NCBI RefSeq assembly: GCF_002338065.1
Contig: NZ_DDHJ01000001.1
Location: 310,001-374,000, forward strand
DNA from: Pseudomonas sp. UBA1879
GTDB lineage: Bacteria; Pseudomonadota; Gammaproteobacteria; Pseudomonadales; Pseudomonadaceae
Length of the DNA stretch: 64,000 nt
Direction of reading: 5' to 3'
Made by a program: the position numbers and the translations under genes. The notes below the pieces were generated by a model, which was not told the origin of the DNA, made no database searches, and worked only from the letters and a program-made list of their open reading frames with translations. Of the stretch, positions 15,888-24,868 are shown one piece after another; position 1 is the stretch's first letter, and each line of letters begins with the position of its first letter.

Positions 15888-16589
15888 ATGAGCATGATTC
15901 GGACAGCGTTACCTCTGATTTTGGTTACCAGTGTATTGACGGGTTGTGCCGGCTTGCAAAAGACCGACTGGCCTCTGTGTGCTGCCGGTGGCGCGCTGGC
16001 AGGGGGCGCGATTGGTGCCTTCCAGACCGCCTCGGTGGCGGCCGGCTTTGGTGCGGCGGTGGGCGTGATGGCAGGCGCTTATTGCTATGCCCATGGTGAT
16101 GGCGATGATGACGGCGACGGCGTGCTGAACAGCGTCGACAAGTGCCCGAACACGCCGAAAGGTACGCCGGTGGACGCGACGGGTTGCCCGATCGTGACCC
16201 CTGCGCCTGAACCGGTGGCGGCGCCGGTCGTATTGCCTAAAGAAGAAGTGATCACGATTCGCGACGTGCACTTCGAGTTCAACAAAGCGACGCTGACCCC
16301 AGGCGACAAGCAACAGCTGGACATCGTGGCCACCAAGCTGAAAACCGAAGCGGCGAACGTGCAGTTGCATGTGAGCGGTCATACGGACAGCGTCGGTAGT
16401 GATGCTTATAACCAGAAACTGTCGGAAAAACGCGCGCAGTCCGTGACGGATTATCTGGTCGGTTCGGGTATTTCCCGCGGCACGTTCGTGTCGGTTGAGG
16501 GTGACGGCGAGAGCCGCCCAGTGGCGGACAACAAAACGGCTGAAGGCCGTGCGTTGAACCGCCGTGTAGAGATCAAAATCAATCGTTGA
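15888..16589 (+). CDS. OmpA family lipoprotein with glycine zipper and thrombospondin type 3 repeat
   Basis: A 233-aa outer-membrane lipoprotein. The lipobox VLTGC gives Cys20. Residues 33-65 form a Gly/Ala zipper (GGALAGGAIGAF...GAAVGVMAGA). A calcium-binding type 3 repeat follows (GDGDDDGDGVLNSVDKCPN), then a C-terminal OmpA domain with HVSGHTDSVGSDAYN and ALNRRVEIKI that should bind peptidoglycan. The ATG has AAAGGAG upstream and a strong terminator follows at 16609. It matches the PAO1 PA1041 position. I infer an envelope-tethering role. Confidence 0.9.
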   Translation: MSMIRTALPLILVTSVLTGCAGLQKTDWPLCAAGGALAGGAIGAFQTASVAAGFGAAVGVMAGAYCYAHGDGDDDGDGVLNSVDKCPNTPKGTPVDATGCPIVTPAPEPVAAPVVLPKEEVITIRDVHFEFNKATLTPGDKQQLDIVATKLKTEAANVQLHVSGHTDSVGSDAYNQKLSEKRAQSVTDYLVGSGISRGTFVSVEGDGESRPVADNKTAEGRALNRRVEIKINR

Positions 16590-16608
16590 TTGATGGCGTG
16601 TTGTCTGG

Positions 16609-16640
16609 AAAACCCCGGCCTGTGCCGGGGTTTTCCTTTT
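16609..16640 (+). terminator. Rho-independent terminator after the OmpA lipoprotein gene
   Basis: AAAACCCCGGC at 16609-16619 and GCCGGGGTTTT at 16624-16634 form an 11-bp perfect stem with a 4-nt loop, followed by a T-rich tail. Confidence 0.92.
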
Positions 16641-16770
16641 TATAGGGTGTGTGGGGCGGGGCATCAAACCTGCGGTATTTGACGTCTTCCTCTGGCATAG
16701 TCGCTCCCGTCGCCGTACTGTGCGCAAAGTTTTTTGTGGCACTGAACTATAAAAACAGCAGGGGCGTGTC

Positions 16771-17046
16771 ATGAAGGTGGTTTGGGGGTTGGGTAAGGTC
16801 TTGACGTTGGGGTTCTGGGCGGTGGTGCTGGTCGGTCAGGTGGCCATTCTGCCGGTTCCCATCGGCCTGTTGATCAAACTGGCGGGCAGCCTCTTGCTGC
16901 TGACGCACGTGATGGAACTGTTTCTCTTCAACGGCAGCCTGCGGGGGCGGTCGCATCCGTGGTCCGACCGTTTGCAAATCCTTATTTTCGGTATTTTTCA
17001 CCTGCAATCTTTTGGTCGCCGCCAGGCGGAGGTTCACCATGCGTAA
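16771..17046 (+). CDS. DUF1145 small membrane protein
   Basis: A 91-aa protein with two or three hydrophobic segments (residues 5-30, 32-53 and a weaker one near 68-78). It matches the DUF1145 family and the position of PAO1 PA1042. The ATG at 16771 has AGGGG upstream. Its last codons overlap the start of the next gene by 8 nt. Function unknown. Confidence 0.8.
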   Translation: MKVVWGLGKVLTLGFWAVVLVGQVAILPVPIGLLIKLAGSLLLLTHVMELFLFNGSLRGRSHPWSDRLQILIFGIFHLQSFGRRQAEVHHA

Positions 17047-17812
17047 CGCGTTACTGATGACGGCGGGCCTGCTGTCGGCCCTGAGCAGTTCCCTGGTAAT
17101 GGCCCAGGCCCTGTCGGTGGAGCCGCATTCGCTGATGCGCCTGCCGAGCAACGCCAGCGTGCTGCGCCTGGACCGTCTGGATGTCGCCGATTACGGAACC
17201 TTGCTGATCCCGGCCGGGCTTGTGGAGGTGCAGGTCGGGCAACTGGTGATGGGGCACGAATCGCGTATCGCCATCGTCCCGAGCGCCGAGCCGTTCAAGT
17301 TGTCGGTCAAACAAGGTGATCTGGGCTCGGGTGCGCAAATCACCGCCCGGGGCGCGCCCGGCACATTCGAGAAACCTCCGTTGCCAGGCCGCAATCTGAA
17401 TGTACGCATTGAGCAACTGAACGCTGACGTGCTGTCGATTGACGCGCGTGGTGGAGCGGGTTCACCGGGTTACGTTGGCCTGGACGGTGGCAATGGCCAG
17501 GACCCTGGTTGCACATGGGGCTCGGCAAGCCGTGGGTTCGACGGAGACAACGGCGGCAATGGGCGTGAAGGCGCCCCCGGTGCCCTGGTGCGTCTCGAGC
17601 TGCCTCAAGCATTTCCGGATGAGCGCGTGAAGGTCAACGTGCAAGGCGGAGCGGGTGGGGCCGGCGGTGAAGGCGGTCGCGGCGGCAAGGGCGGCGCCTC
17701 CAAAGGCTGCGTGATTTACCGCGCCGATGGCGCCAAGTCCGGCAAGAACGGTGAAAAAGGTCAGACAGGTGCGACGGGGCCTGCGGGGTCTGTCAGCGTG
17801 CGCAAGTTGTAA
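17039..17812 (+). CDS. Secreted collagen-like Gly-rich protein
   Basis: A 257-aa exported protein. The ATG at 17039 gives a clean signal peptide (MRNALLMTAGLLSALSSSLV, then MAQA). Residues about 25-125 are a beta-rich domain (DRLDVADYGTLLIPAGLVEV). The C-terminal half is collagen-like with irregular G-x-x tracts: GGAGSPGYVGLDGGNG, later GGAGGAGGEGGRGGKGGA and GKNGEKGQTGATGPAG. Two Cys residues (CTWG and KGC) may pair. The gene overlaps the DUF1145 gene by 8 nt, so they are co-translated. It corresponds to PAO1 PA1043 by position. I see no anchor motif; a surface or periplasmic role is inferred. Confidence 0.8.
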   Translation: MRNALLMTAGLLSALSSSLVMAQALSVEPHSLMRLPSNASVLRLDRLDVADYGTLLIPAGLVEVQVGQLVMGHESRIAIVPSAEPFKLSVKQGDLGSGAQITARGAPGTFEKPPLPGRNLNVRIEQLNADVLSIDARGGAGSPGYVGLDGGNGQDPGCTWGSASRGFDGDNGGNGREGAPGALVRLELPQAFPDERVKVNVQGGAGGAGGEGGRGGKGGASKGCVIYRADGAKSGKNGEKGQTGATGPAGSVSVRKL

Positions 17813-17975
17813 CGCCACGATCCTTCTATAGCCGCTCGGCTTCGCTAGCGGTGTCTATGATGCCGCCTGTGGGACTGAGCGTGCTCATCAATGGGCCACT
17901 GCAACCGCAATACCTATCGTGGTTGGTACATCGCCTCCGTGAGCAAACTCACTCCTACAGGTGTTTCAGCCACCT

Positions 17976-18440
17976 TTAGAAGCCAGGCCGCGCCGCCGCG
18001 ATCGCGATCACTGCGGTTCCCACGATCAGGTTGATCCCCACCAATCGCCGAATCCCACCCAGCGCAGCTGCGCCATCGGCCCATTGCTCCGCAGCGACGG
18101 CTTTACGCAGCTGCGGCAGGTTCAGCGTCGAGATGCGCAGGAACAGCGCCACCATCACGACGTACAGCCCGATCATGATCTGCACATAGCGCGGGGCGGT
18201 CTGAAAGCCGCTGAAGTTGACGTTGATCATGCCGATTCCAGTGACCGGCAGCATGATCACTGCGCACCACACCCAGACAAAGAAGCGCGGGAAGACGTGC
18301 ACCCATAGCTTCAGGCGAGCCGGGCCTTCCAGCGCGGCGATGACCGCAGGTCGCAAAATCATCCAGGCGAAAAACATCCCGCCGACCCACAAGACGGCAG
18401 AAAATACGTGCAATACGTAGACAAGGGCTACAGGCGACAT
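17976..18440 (-). CDS. CopD family membrane protein
   Basis: A 154-aa integral membrane protein with four predicted helices, of the CopD/DUF4149-like group (PAO1 PA1044 position). The first helix has LHVFSAVLWVGGMFF, where the His and Trp are conserved in CopD. Further histidines (WVHVFPRF) lie at the next helix. The ATG at 18438-18440 has GGAG at 6 nt; a TTG two codons earlier would have no spacer. CopD proteins are linked to copper uptake, but the small single-domain members are uncharacterised. Confidence 0.8.
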   Translation of the reverse strand: MSPVALVYVLHVFSAVLWVGGMFFAWMILRPAVIAALEGPARLKLWVHVFPRFFVWVWCAVIMLPVTGIGMINVNFSGFQTAPRYVQIMIGLYVVMVALFLRISTLNLPQLRKAVAAEQWADGAAALGGIRRLVGINLIVGTAVIAIAAARPGF

Positions 18441-18564
18441 CGACAACTCCGATCTGCGCAGAAGGATTTAGCGCGGTATGATAGCCGCCCGCTGCAACCA
18501 CTGATAATTTATCCAGCGGTTTTTTCACCTGTCACCCTGCGATGCCGAGCCAACGACCCAGCCC

Positions 18565-20709
18565 ATGATCAGTACCGAACTCAAATCCCAGATTCAGGGC
18601 GCCTATTCGCGTTTCCTCGAAGCCAAAAGTCTCAAACCTCGCTACGGCCAGCGTTTGATGATCGCCGAGGTGGCCAAGGTGCTCGGGGACATCGACACCG
18701 ACGAAGAGGGGCGCCGCTCGGGCGATCCTGCGGTGGTCGCGGTGGAGGCCGGAACGGGTACGGGCAAGACGGTGGCGTACGCGATTGCCGCGATACCTAC
18801 CGCCAAAGCGGCGGGCAAACGGTTGGTCATCGCAACGGCGACTGTGGCGCTGCAAGAGCAGATCGTCCACAAGGACCTGCCCGACCTGATGCGCAATAGC
18901 GGCCTGAGTTTCACTTTTTCCCTGGCCAAAGGGCGCGGTCGCTACATGTGCTTGTCCAAGCTCGACATGCTGCTACAAGAGGGCAACGCGCAAAGCGCCA
19001 CGGCGCAGCTGTTCGAAGAGGAAGGTTTCAAGATCGAGGTCGATGAGGCCAGCCAGAAGCTGTTCACCACCATGATCGAAAAGCTGGCAGGCAATAAGTG
19101 GGACGGTGACCGCGACAGCTGGCCGCAAGAGCTGGCTGATCAGGACTGGGCGCGACTGACCACCGATCACAGCCAGTGCACTAACCGGCATTGTCCGAAT
19201 TTTCAGCAGTGCGCCTTCTATAAAGCTCGCGAAGGCATGGGAAAAGTCGACGTCATCGTGACCAACCACGACATGGTGCTGGCCGACCTGGCATTGGGCG
19301 GCGGAGCCGTTCTGCCCGATCCTCGTGACACCCTGTACGTCTTCGACGAAGGCCACCACTTGCCGGACAAGGCGATCGGTCACTTCGCCCATTTCAGTCG
19401 CCTGCGTTCCACCGCTGACTGGCTCGAACAGACCGCCAAGAACCTCACTAAACTGCTGGCCCAGCACCCGTTGCCGGGCGATCTGGGCAAGTTGATCGAG
19501 CAAGTGCCGGAGCTGGCCCGCGAGATCAAGACCCATCAGCAATTCATGTTCACTGCTTGCGAGCAGCTGGCCGATTTCAAGGCTGGCGAAGACATGGAGG
19601 GACGGGAACGCCCTCGCCATCGTTTCGTCGGCGGCGTCGTGCCCGAACACATGCGCGAGATGGGCATCGAGTTGAAGAAAGGTTTCGCTCGCCTCGACGA
19701 CCTGTTCACGCGTCTCACCGAACTGCTCAAGGAAGGCATGGACGGCGAGGTCAACATCGGCATCGCCAGCCATCAGGCGGAGGAGTGGTACCCGCTGTTC
19801 GGCAGCCTGTTGGCACGGGCTCATGGCAACTGGGAGCTGTGGACCGCGTTCACTGCCGAAGACCCCGAAAACAGCCCGCCCATGGCCCGCTGGCTGACCT
19901 TGGCCGACAGTGGCTCTTTGTTCGACATTGAAGTGAATGCCAGCCCGATCCTGGCGGCCGAAATGCTCCGTCGTAACCTGTGGAACGTGGCCTACGGCGC
20001 GCTGGTCACCTCTGCGACCCTGACCGCCCTGGGCAAGTTCGATCGCTACCGCATGCGCGCCGGTCTGCCCAAGGACGCGGTCACTGCCGTAGTGCCAAGC
20101 CCGTTTCACCACGCCGAGGCGGGTGTGTTGCGAGTACCGGACCTCAAGGCCGATCCGCGCAACGCCGCCGAGCACACCGCTGCCATCATTCGCGACTTGC
20201 CGGATCTGGTCGAAGGCTCCAAGGGCACGCTGGTGCTGTTCTCCTCGCGTAAACAGATGCAGGAAGTCTTCGACGGCCTGGAGCGCGACTGGCGCAAACG
20301 GGTGTTCATCCAGGGCAACCTGTCCAAGCAGGAAACCCTCAACAAGCACAAAGCGCGTGTCGATGGCGGCGATGAGAGCGTGCTGTTCGGCCTCGCGAGT
20401 TTTGCCGAGGGTGTCGACCTGCCGGGCGATTATTGCGAACACGTGGTGATCGCCAAGATCCCTTTCGCAGTGCCTGATGATCCCGTCGAAGCGGCGCTGG
20501 CCGAGTGGATCGAGGCGCGCGGCGGCAATCCGTTCATGGAAATCGCCGTGCCCGATGCTTCGTTGCGTCTGATTCAGGCTTGCGGGCGTCTGCTGCGCAC
20601 GGAAAAGGACCGCGGCATCATTACGCTGCTGGACCGCCGTGTGGTGACCCAGCGCTACGGCAAGGCCATCCTCAACGCGCTGCCGCCGTTTCGCCGGGAA
20701 ATTTCCTAA
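18565..20709 (+). CDS. dinG: ATP-dependent DNA helicase DinG
   Basis: A 714-aa XPD-like 5'-3' helicase that unwinds R-loops, D-loops and forked DNA. Walker A EAGTGTGKT is at residues 61-69. The Fe-S cluster cysteines are visible as YMC near residue 132 and CTNRHCPNFQQC near residues 205-216. The DEGHH box near residue 268 stands for the DEAH motif. The late helicase motif is QACGRLLRTEKDRG near residue 670. Full length compared with the E. coli protein (716 aa). It occupies the PAO1 PA1045 position. Confidence 0.95.
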   Translation: MISTELKSQIQGAYSRFLEAKSLKPRYGQRLMIAEVAKVLGDIDTDEEGRRSGDPAVVAVEAGTGTGKTVAYAIAAIPTAKAAGKRLVIATATVALQEQIVHKDLPDLMRNSGLSFTFSLAKGRGRYMCLSKLDMLLQEGNAQSATAQLFEEEGFKIEVDEASQKLFTTMIEKLAGNKWDGDRDSWPQELADQDWARLTTDHSQCTNRHCPNFQQCAFYKAREGMGKVDVIVTNHDMVLADLALGGGAVLPDPRDTLYVFDEGHHLPDKAIGHFAHFSRLRSTADWLEQTAKNLTKLLAQHPLPGDLGKLIEQVPELAREIKTHQQFMFTACEQLADFKAGEDMEGRERPRHRFVGGVVPEHMREMGIELKKGFARLDDLFTRLTELLKEGMDGEVNIGIASHQAEEWYPLFGSLLARAHGNWELWTAFTAEDPENSPPMARWLTLADSGSLFDIEVNASPILAAEMLRRNLWNVAYGALVTSATLTALGKFDRYRMRAGLPKDAVTAVVPSPFHHAEAGVLRVPDLKADPRNAAEHTAAIIRDLPDLVEGSKGTLVLFSSRKQMQEVFDGLERDWRKRVFIQGNLSKQETLNKHKARVDGGDESVLFGLASFAEGVDLPGDYCEHVVIAKIPFAVPDDPVEAALAEWIEARGGNPFMEIAVPDASLRLIQACGRLLRTEKDRGIITLLDRRVVTQRYGKAILNALPPFRREIS

Positions 20710-20843
20710 GGGCGTCGAAGGCGGCAGACACCTCGGCGCCTACACCGCGCGCTGTGTGTCTGACAGCGCGGCACTGTTTCCAAATCCGGCAATCGCTGGA
20801 ACAATGCACGCCATTTTGTACAGCTGAACCGGAGCGCCAAACC

Positions 20844-21992
20844 GTGCAGATTCAAGGTCATTTCGAGCTTCAATTCGAAGCCGTGCGCGACGCATTCGCG
20901 GCGCTGTTCAACGATCCTCAGGAGCGGGGTGCAGCGCTGTGCGTGCAGATCGGCGGCGAGACCGTCCTGGACCTGTGGGCAGGCACTTCGGACAAGGACG
21001 GCGCTGAAGCCTGGCACACCGACACCATCGCCAATCTGTTTTCCTGCACTAAAACCTTCACCGCGGTGACGGCCCTGCAAATGGTCGGCGAGGGCAAGCT
21101 GAACCTGGACGAACCGGTCTCGCGACTGTGGCCTGAGTTTGCCGCCGCGGGTAAACAGTCGATCACCTTGCGCCAGTTGCTCTGCCATCAGGCGGGGCTT
21201 GCGGCCATCCGACACATGCTCCCCGCTGAGGCGCTGTATGACTGGCAGGCCATGACCGACGCACTGGCGGCCGAAGAGCCCTGGTGGACGCCCGGTCAAG
21301 GCCACGGCTATGCAGCGATGACCTACGGCTGGCTGATTGGCGAAGTGATTCGCCGTGCCGACGGGCGCAAGCCAGGAGAGGCCATTGCGGCGCGCATCGC
21401 CCGGCCGTTGGGGCTGGATTTCCATGTCGGGCTGGCCGATGAGGAATTTCACCGTGTCGCACACATTGCTCGTGGCAAGGGCAACGTTGGGGACGAAGCG
21501 GCCCAGCGGCTGGTTCAAACGACGATGCGCGAACCTACGTCGATGACGGCCCGCGCGTTCACCAACCCGCCATCCATCATGACCAGCACCAACAAACCCG
21601 AGTGGCGGCGCATGCAGCAACCGGCTGCCAACGGCCATGGCAACGCGCGCAGTCTGGCGGGTTTCTACAGCGCGCTGCTCGATGGCAGCCTGCTGGAAGC
21701 GGACGTGATCAACGAGCTGACGCGTGAACACAGCATCGGCCAGGACAAGACCCTGCTTACTCAAACGCGCTTTGGGCTGGGCTGCATGCTCGACCAGCCT
21801 GGGGTGCCCAACGCCACATTCGGCTTGGGCGGTAAATCCTTCGGCCATCCGGGGGCAGGCGGCTCGGTAGGCTTTGCCGATCCGGAGCGCGAAGTGGCGT
21901 TTGGCTTCGTCACTAACACATTGGGTCCTTACGTGCTGATGGATCCGCGTGCGCAAGGTCTGGCTCGGGCGCTTGGTGAGTGTTTGCAATAA
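20844..21992 (+). CDS. Class C beta-lactamase-fold serine hydrolase (family VIII esterase, EstB/EstA-like)
   Basis: A 382-aa cytoplasmic protein with the beta-lactamase/transpeptidase fold. The catalytic S67-C-T-K70 tetrad box is clear, and a Tyr motif (MTYGW near residue 157) follows. No signal peptide is present, which fits a family VIII carboxylesterase better than a periplasmic beta-lactamase. The GTG at 20844 has GGAG at 9 nt and begins VQIQGHFELQF; upstream in-frame sequence overlaps the end of dinG and is unlikely to be translated. It matches the PAO1 PA1047 position. Confidence 0.85.
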   Translation: MQIQGHFELQFEAVRDAFAALFNDPQERGAALCVQIGGETVLDLWAGTSDKDGAEAWHTDTIANLFSCTKTFTAVTALQMVGEGKLNLDEPVSRLWPEFAAAGKQSITLRQLLCHQAGLAAIRHMLPAEALYDWQAMTDALAAEEPWWTPGQGHGYAAMTYGWLIGEVIRRADGRKPGEAIAARIARPLGLDFHVGLADEEFHRVAHIARGKGNVGDEAAQRLVQTTMREPTSMTARAFTNPPSIMTSTNKPEWRRMQQPAANGHGNARSLAGFYSALLDGSLLEADVINELTREHSIGQDKTLLTQTRFGLGCMLDQPGVPNATFGLGGKSFGHPGAGGSVGFADPEREVAFGFVTNTLGPYVLMDPRAQGLARALGECLQ

Positions 21993-22144
21993 CTATCGTC
22001 GCTAAGTGCTTGTTCTACCGGCTGTCAGGTAAACCGTCCATATCGGAACCGTAGAGCGGTTTCCTTTTCCAAAACGGCGTTTATGCGTGTTATATGGGCG
22101 CTGCTTCGTTCATTTTTCTGATCAATTATTTGTGTGAGTCACCC

Positions 22145-23245
22145 ATGTCTGCCAATAAAAGTCTCGCCTTCGCACTGTGCCTCGCCGTGACCGGCTGCGC
22201 GCAAACACCTCAGGATTCCTCAGCCAGCAACGATCACTGGTGGTCGTTCGGCTCCAACAAAGGCACTGACGCTGCGCCTGCGAAGCCAGCGCCAAGCCCG
22301 GCCGCCGCCGAAGTGGCCAAGACCGAAGCTGAAAGCGGTACCCATTGGTACTGGCCGTTTGGTTCGGATCACGGCAAAACCGACAAGCAGCCAGCCCTGG
22401 CCGCGACCCAACCGGCCGCCAAGCCCGATGTCGCCAAGGCCGACGGTGGCAATAAATGGTGGTGGCCGTTTGGCAATAGCGAAGCGAAGAAAGACGCGGC
22501 GCCTGCCATCCCCAAGGTTGACCCTAAAGTCACCCAAGCCTGGCTTGACCAATACGAGCCCAAGGTTCGCGAAGCGATCAAGGACAGCAAGTTCCAGTTC
22601 GAGCGCCGTGAAGACGTTCTGGTTGTGACAGCGCCTGTGGACAGCACCTTCAACCCGGACCGTCCGGAAATGCTGTTGCCGATCAACCTCGGCCCGATTA
22701 CTCGCATGGCCAAGGTCGTCGAAGGCGATCAGAAAACCGCGATTCTGGTGTTGGGTCACAGCGACGTTGCCAGCGACGCGAATCTGAAAATCAGCCAGCA
22801 ACGCGCGCAGTCGGTGGCCGCGATCTTCCGCCTCAGCGGTCTTGAGCGTAATCGTCTGAACCTGCGCGGCATGGGCGCCGTGATGCCACGTGCGGCCGAT
22901 GACAGCGCTGCAGGCCGTGCGCTGAACCGCCGTGTCGAAATCATCATGACGCCGCAGGACACCATGGTTGCGCTGATGGCCAAGTACAATCTGCCACCAT
23001 CGCCGACGCTCGTTGCCGTGCAGCAAGCCAACAAGCCTGCCGTCGCTCCGGCGCCAGCAGCTGCCGCCCCGGCTAAATCGTCTGCGCCTGCCAAGAAGAC
23101 GGCTGCTGCGAAAGCACCGGCGGCAAAAGCGCCCGCGGCGAAAAAGGCCCCTGCGAAAAAGGCCGCCCCCGCCAAGGCCAAGACTGCACCGGCAAAAGCC
23201 GCCGCCAAGAAACCTGCAACGGACGCCCAAGCGAACGCCAACTGA
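22145..23245 (+). CDS. OmpA family lipoprotein with Trp-rich repeats and a Lys/Ala/Pro tail
   Basis: A 366-aa predicted lipoprotein (lipobox AVTGC, Cys18). Three degenerate repeats precede the folded domain: HWWSFGSNKG, HWYWPFGSDHG and KWWWPFGNSEA, spaced by Ala/Lys/Pro linkers (residues 30-125). An OmpA C-terminal domain follows (LVLGHSDVASDANL...ALNRRVEIIM, about 205-280). The last 55 residues are an almost pure Lys/Ala/Pro tail made of KKAPAKKAAP-type units, recalling histone H1-like AlgP tails. The ATG at 22145 directly begins the lipoprotein signal; a start 17 codons upstream is less likely. It matches PAO1 PA1048 by position. Confidence 0.85.
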   Translation: MSANKSLAFALCLAVTGCAQTPQDSSASNDHWWSFGSNKGTDAAPAKPAPSPAAAEVAKTEAESGTHWYWPFGSDHGKTDKQPALAATQPAAKPDVAKADGGNKWWWPFGNSEAKKDAAPAIPKVDPKVTQAWLDQYEPKVREAIKDSKFQFERREDVLVVTAPVDSTFNPDRPEMLLPINLGPITRMAKVVEGDQKTAILVLGHSDVASDANLKISQQRAQSVAAIFRLSGLERNRLNLRGMGAVMPRAADDSAAGRALNRRVEIIMTPQDTMVALMAKYNLPPSPTLVAVQQANKPAVAPAPAAAAPAKSSAPAKKTAAAKAPAAKAPAAKKAPAKKAAPAKAKTAPAKAAAKKPATDAQANAN

Positions 23246-23293
23246 GGGTAATATCGGTGTCCCGTTCCCGGATACCGATTAAGGAAGGCAGTG

Positions 23294-23941
23294 ATGAGCC
23301 AGCGTCTGGCTGATATGCGTCGTAACTATGCACGCGAGGGACTGACCGAATCGCAGGCACCGGCTGAACCCTTCGCCTTGTTCCATCAGTGGTTCGACGA
23401 GGCGGTGAAGACGGAGCAGGCGCCGGTCGAGGCCAACGCCATGACGCTGGCGACTGTCGATGCAGACGGCCGCCCACACTGCCGAGTCCTGCTACTCAAG
23501 GGCCTTGACCCACAAGGCTTTACCTTCTTCACCAACTACCAAAGTGCCAAAGGGCAACAGCTGGAAGCTCGGTCGTTCGCAGCAATGACCTTCTTCTGGC
23601 CCACCCTTGAGCGTCAGGTACGTGTCGAGGGTCACGTCGTCAAAGTGAGCCACGAAGAATCCGATGCGTATTTTCAGGTTCGTCCATTAGGCAGCCGACT
23701 AGGCGCCTGGGCATCGCCACAGAGCCAGGTCATTGCCGATCGTGAGGAGCTGGAAGGCTTGCTCGAGGCTACCCAGGCACGCTTCAGCGACACGCAACCG
23801 GAATGCCCGGATCATTGGGGCGGCTACCGTCTGGTGCCGGATCGCATTGAATTTTGGCAGGGCCGGCCGAGCCGTTTGCATGACCGGCTGAATTACCGTC
23901 TGGTCGAAGGGCAGTGGTCCCGCGAGCGCCTTGCACCCTGA
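23294..23941 (+). CDS. pdxH: Pyridoxamine 5'-phosphate oxidase PdxH
   Basis: A 215-aa FMN enzyme that oxidises pyridoxine or pyridoxamine 5'-phosphate to pyridoxal 5'-phosphate, the last salvage step. Conserved stretches are visible: DMRRNYAREGL at the N-terminus, RVLLLKGLDPQGFTFFTNY for FMN binding, VRPLGSRLGAWAS, and the C-terminal DRIEFWQGRPSRLHDRL. I use the ATG at 23294; a GTG sits one codon before. The length equals that of the PAO1 enzyme (PA1049) as I recall. Confidence 0.96.
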   Translation: MSQRLADMRRNYAREGLTESQAPAEPFALFHQWFDEAVKTEQAPVEANAMTLATVDADGRPHCRVLLLKGLDPQGFTFFTNYQSAKGQQLEARSFAAMTFFWPTLERQVRVEGHVVKVSHEESDAYFQVRPLGSRLGAWASPQSQVIADREELEGLLEATQARFSDTQPECPDHWGGYRLVPDRIEFWQGRPSRLHDRLNYRLVEGQWSRERLAP

Positions 23942-24120
23942 CACCACAGCGGCCCACGCCACAACTCTTTGAATCTATCCCGTGGCCTATCGTCCATACT
24001 CATAGGCGTGGGCGGCAATCTGTATAGCGCCTGAATAAACGTAAATTATCGGTACAGATCAGTGACACCGCTTGGTAGCGGAGGGTCTAATGGCTACCTG
24101 TTCCTCTGGAGGCAAATGTT

Positions 24121-24585
24121 ATGCGTAAGTCTGTTCTGTTGGTTGCTTCGTTCACCGCCATGGCGCTGACGCTGGGCGGCTGTACTTCGAGCCTGACCGG
24201 CGACTCGTATTCGCGCGATGAAGCTCGCCAAGTTCAGACCGTGCGCTTGGGCACTGTTGAATCGCTGCGGCCTGTGAAGATCGAAGGTACGAAGACACCA
24301 ATCGGCGCTGGCGCCGGTGCAATTGTGGGTGGTGTGGGCGGCAGCGCCATTGGCGGCGGTCGTGGCAGCATCGTCACAGCGGTGATCGGTGCGGTGGCGG
24401 GTGGTTTGCTTGGCTCGATGACGGAAGAAGGCCTGACCCGCGCCCAGGGCGTTGAAATCACCGTGCGTGAAGACGATGGCACCATGCGCGCCTACGTTCA
24501 GCAGGTTCAGGAAAACGAGATTTTCCGGGTCGGTGAGCGTGTTCGCATCATGACCGTCAACGGCACCAGTCGAGTCGCTCACTGA
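24121..24585 (+). CDS. SlyB-like glycine-zipper outer-membrane lipoprotein
   Basis: A 154-aa lipoprotein. The lipobox LTLGGC gives Cys21. The domain after it matches the SlyB/Pcp type: a RDEARQVQTVRLGTVESLRPV segment, then a glycine zipper GAGAGAIVGGVGGSAIGGG (near residues 62-80) and GAVAGGLLGS. The last 45 residues are a beta-rich domain that would face the periplasm. GGAGG precedes the ATG. It is alone in its unit and corresponds to PAO1 PA1053. SlyB proteins stabilise the outer membrane under stress. Confidence 0.88.
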   Translation: MRKSVLLVASFTAMALTLGGCTSSLTGDSYSRDEARQVQTVRLGTVESLRPVKIEGTKTPIGAGAGAIVGGVGGSAIGGGRGSIVTAVIGAVAGGLLGSMTEEGLTRAQGVEITVREDDGTMRAYVQQVQENEIFRVGERVRIMTVNGTSRVAH

Positions 24586-24626
24586 GAGGGCTGGAAGCCC
24601 TCAAACGGGTTGATGTAATACCCGTT
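24586..24626 (+). terminator. Tandem hairpins after the SlyB-like gene
   Basis: Two adjacent inverted repeats, GAGGGCT/AGCCCTC and AAACGGGT/ACCCGTTT, directly follow the stop. No clear T tract follows, so termination efficiency is uncertain. Confidence 0.45.
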
Positions 24627-24702
24627 TACAAAATGAACGCGCCGCCCTCGCTGGTTCGGCTTTGAACACTGTTTTCAGCCGCCTTAGATCTTGCAGGAGC
24701 AG

Positions 24703-24731
24703 CCGGAGGGACGACGGCAGCGAAGCGGTGG
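24703..24731. repeat. Type C repeat arm (CCGGAGG...ACGGCAGCG)
   Basis: A 28-nt unit (CCGGAGG-GACGACGGCAGCG core) that recurs at 30680-30707 and, inverted, at 30552-30577 and 61075-61100. A partly matching inverted arm (CCGCCATCGCGGCCGCCGTG) follows near 24760. Confidence 0.65.
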
Positions 24732-24840
24732 TTCAGATGCTATGCATCGTTTGCCACCCCGCCATCGCGGCCGCCGTGCCCCTGGCAGCTCCTACAGATT
24801 CAGCGCCAAGTCTGAAATTCAGGCACGCCGCTCACTCTTT

Positions 24841-24866
24841 ACGCCCCGCATTGTCGGGGCGTTTTC
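24841..24866 (+). terminator. Rho-independent terminator
   Basis: ACGCCCCG and CGGGGCGT pair over a 6-nt loop and are followed by TTTT on the plus strand. It sits 3' to the nhaA stop (opposite strand) and would end plus-strand transcription from the SlyB-like gene. Confidence 0.75.
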
Positions 24867-24868
24867 GT

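Noticed and set aside
20844..21992. Periplasmic AmpC beta-lactamase
   Set aside because: No signal peptide, and the family VIII esterase features and the gene's position next to dinG as in PAO1 fit an esterase better.
24586..24868. tRNA or other structured RNA after the SlyB-like gene
   Set aside because: The hairpins are simple terminator-like or repeat arms, and no cloverleaf or known RNA motif can be folded by eye.
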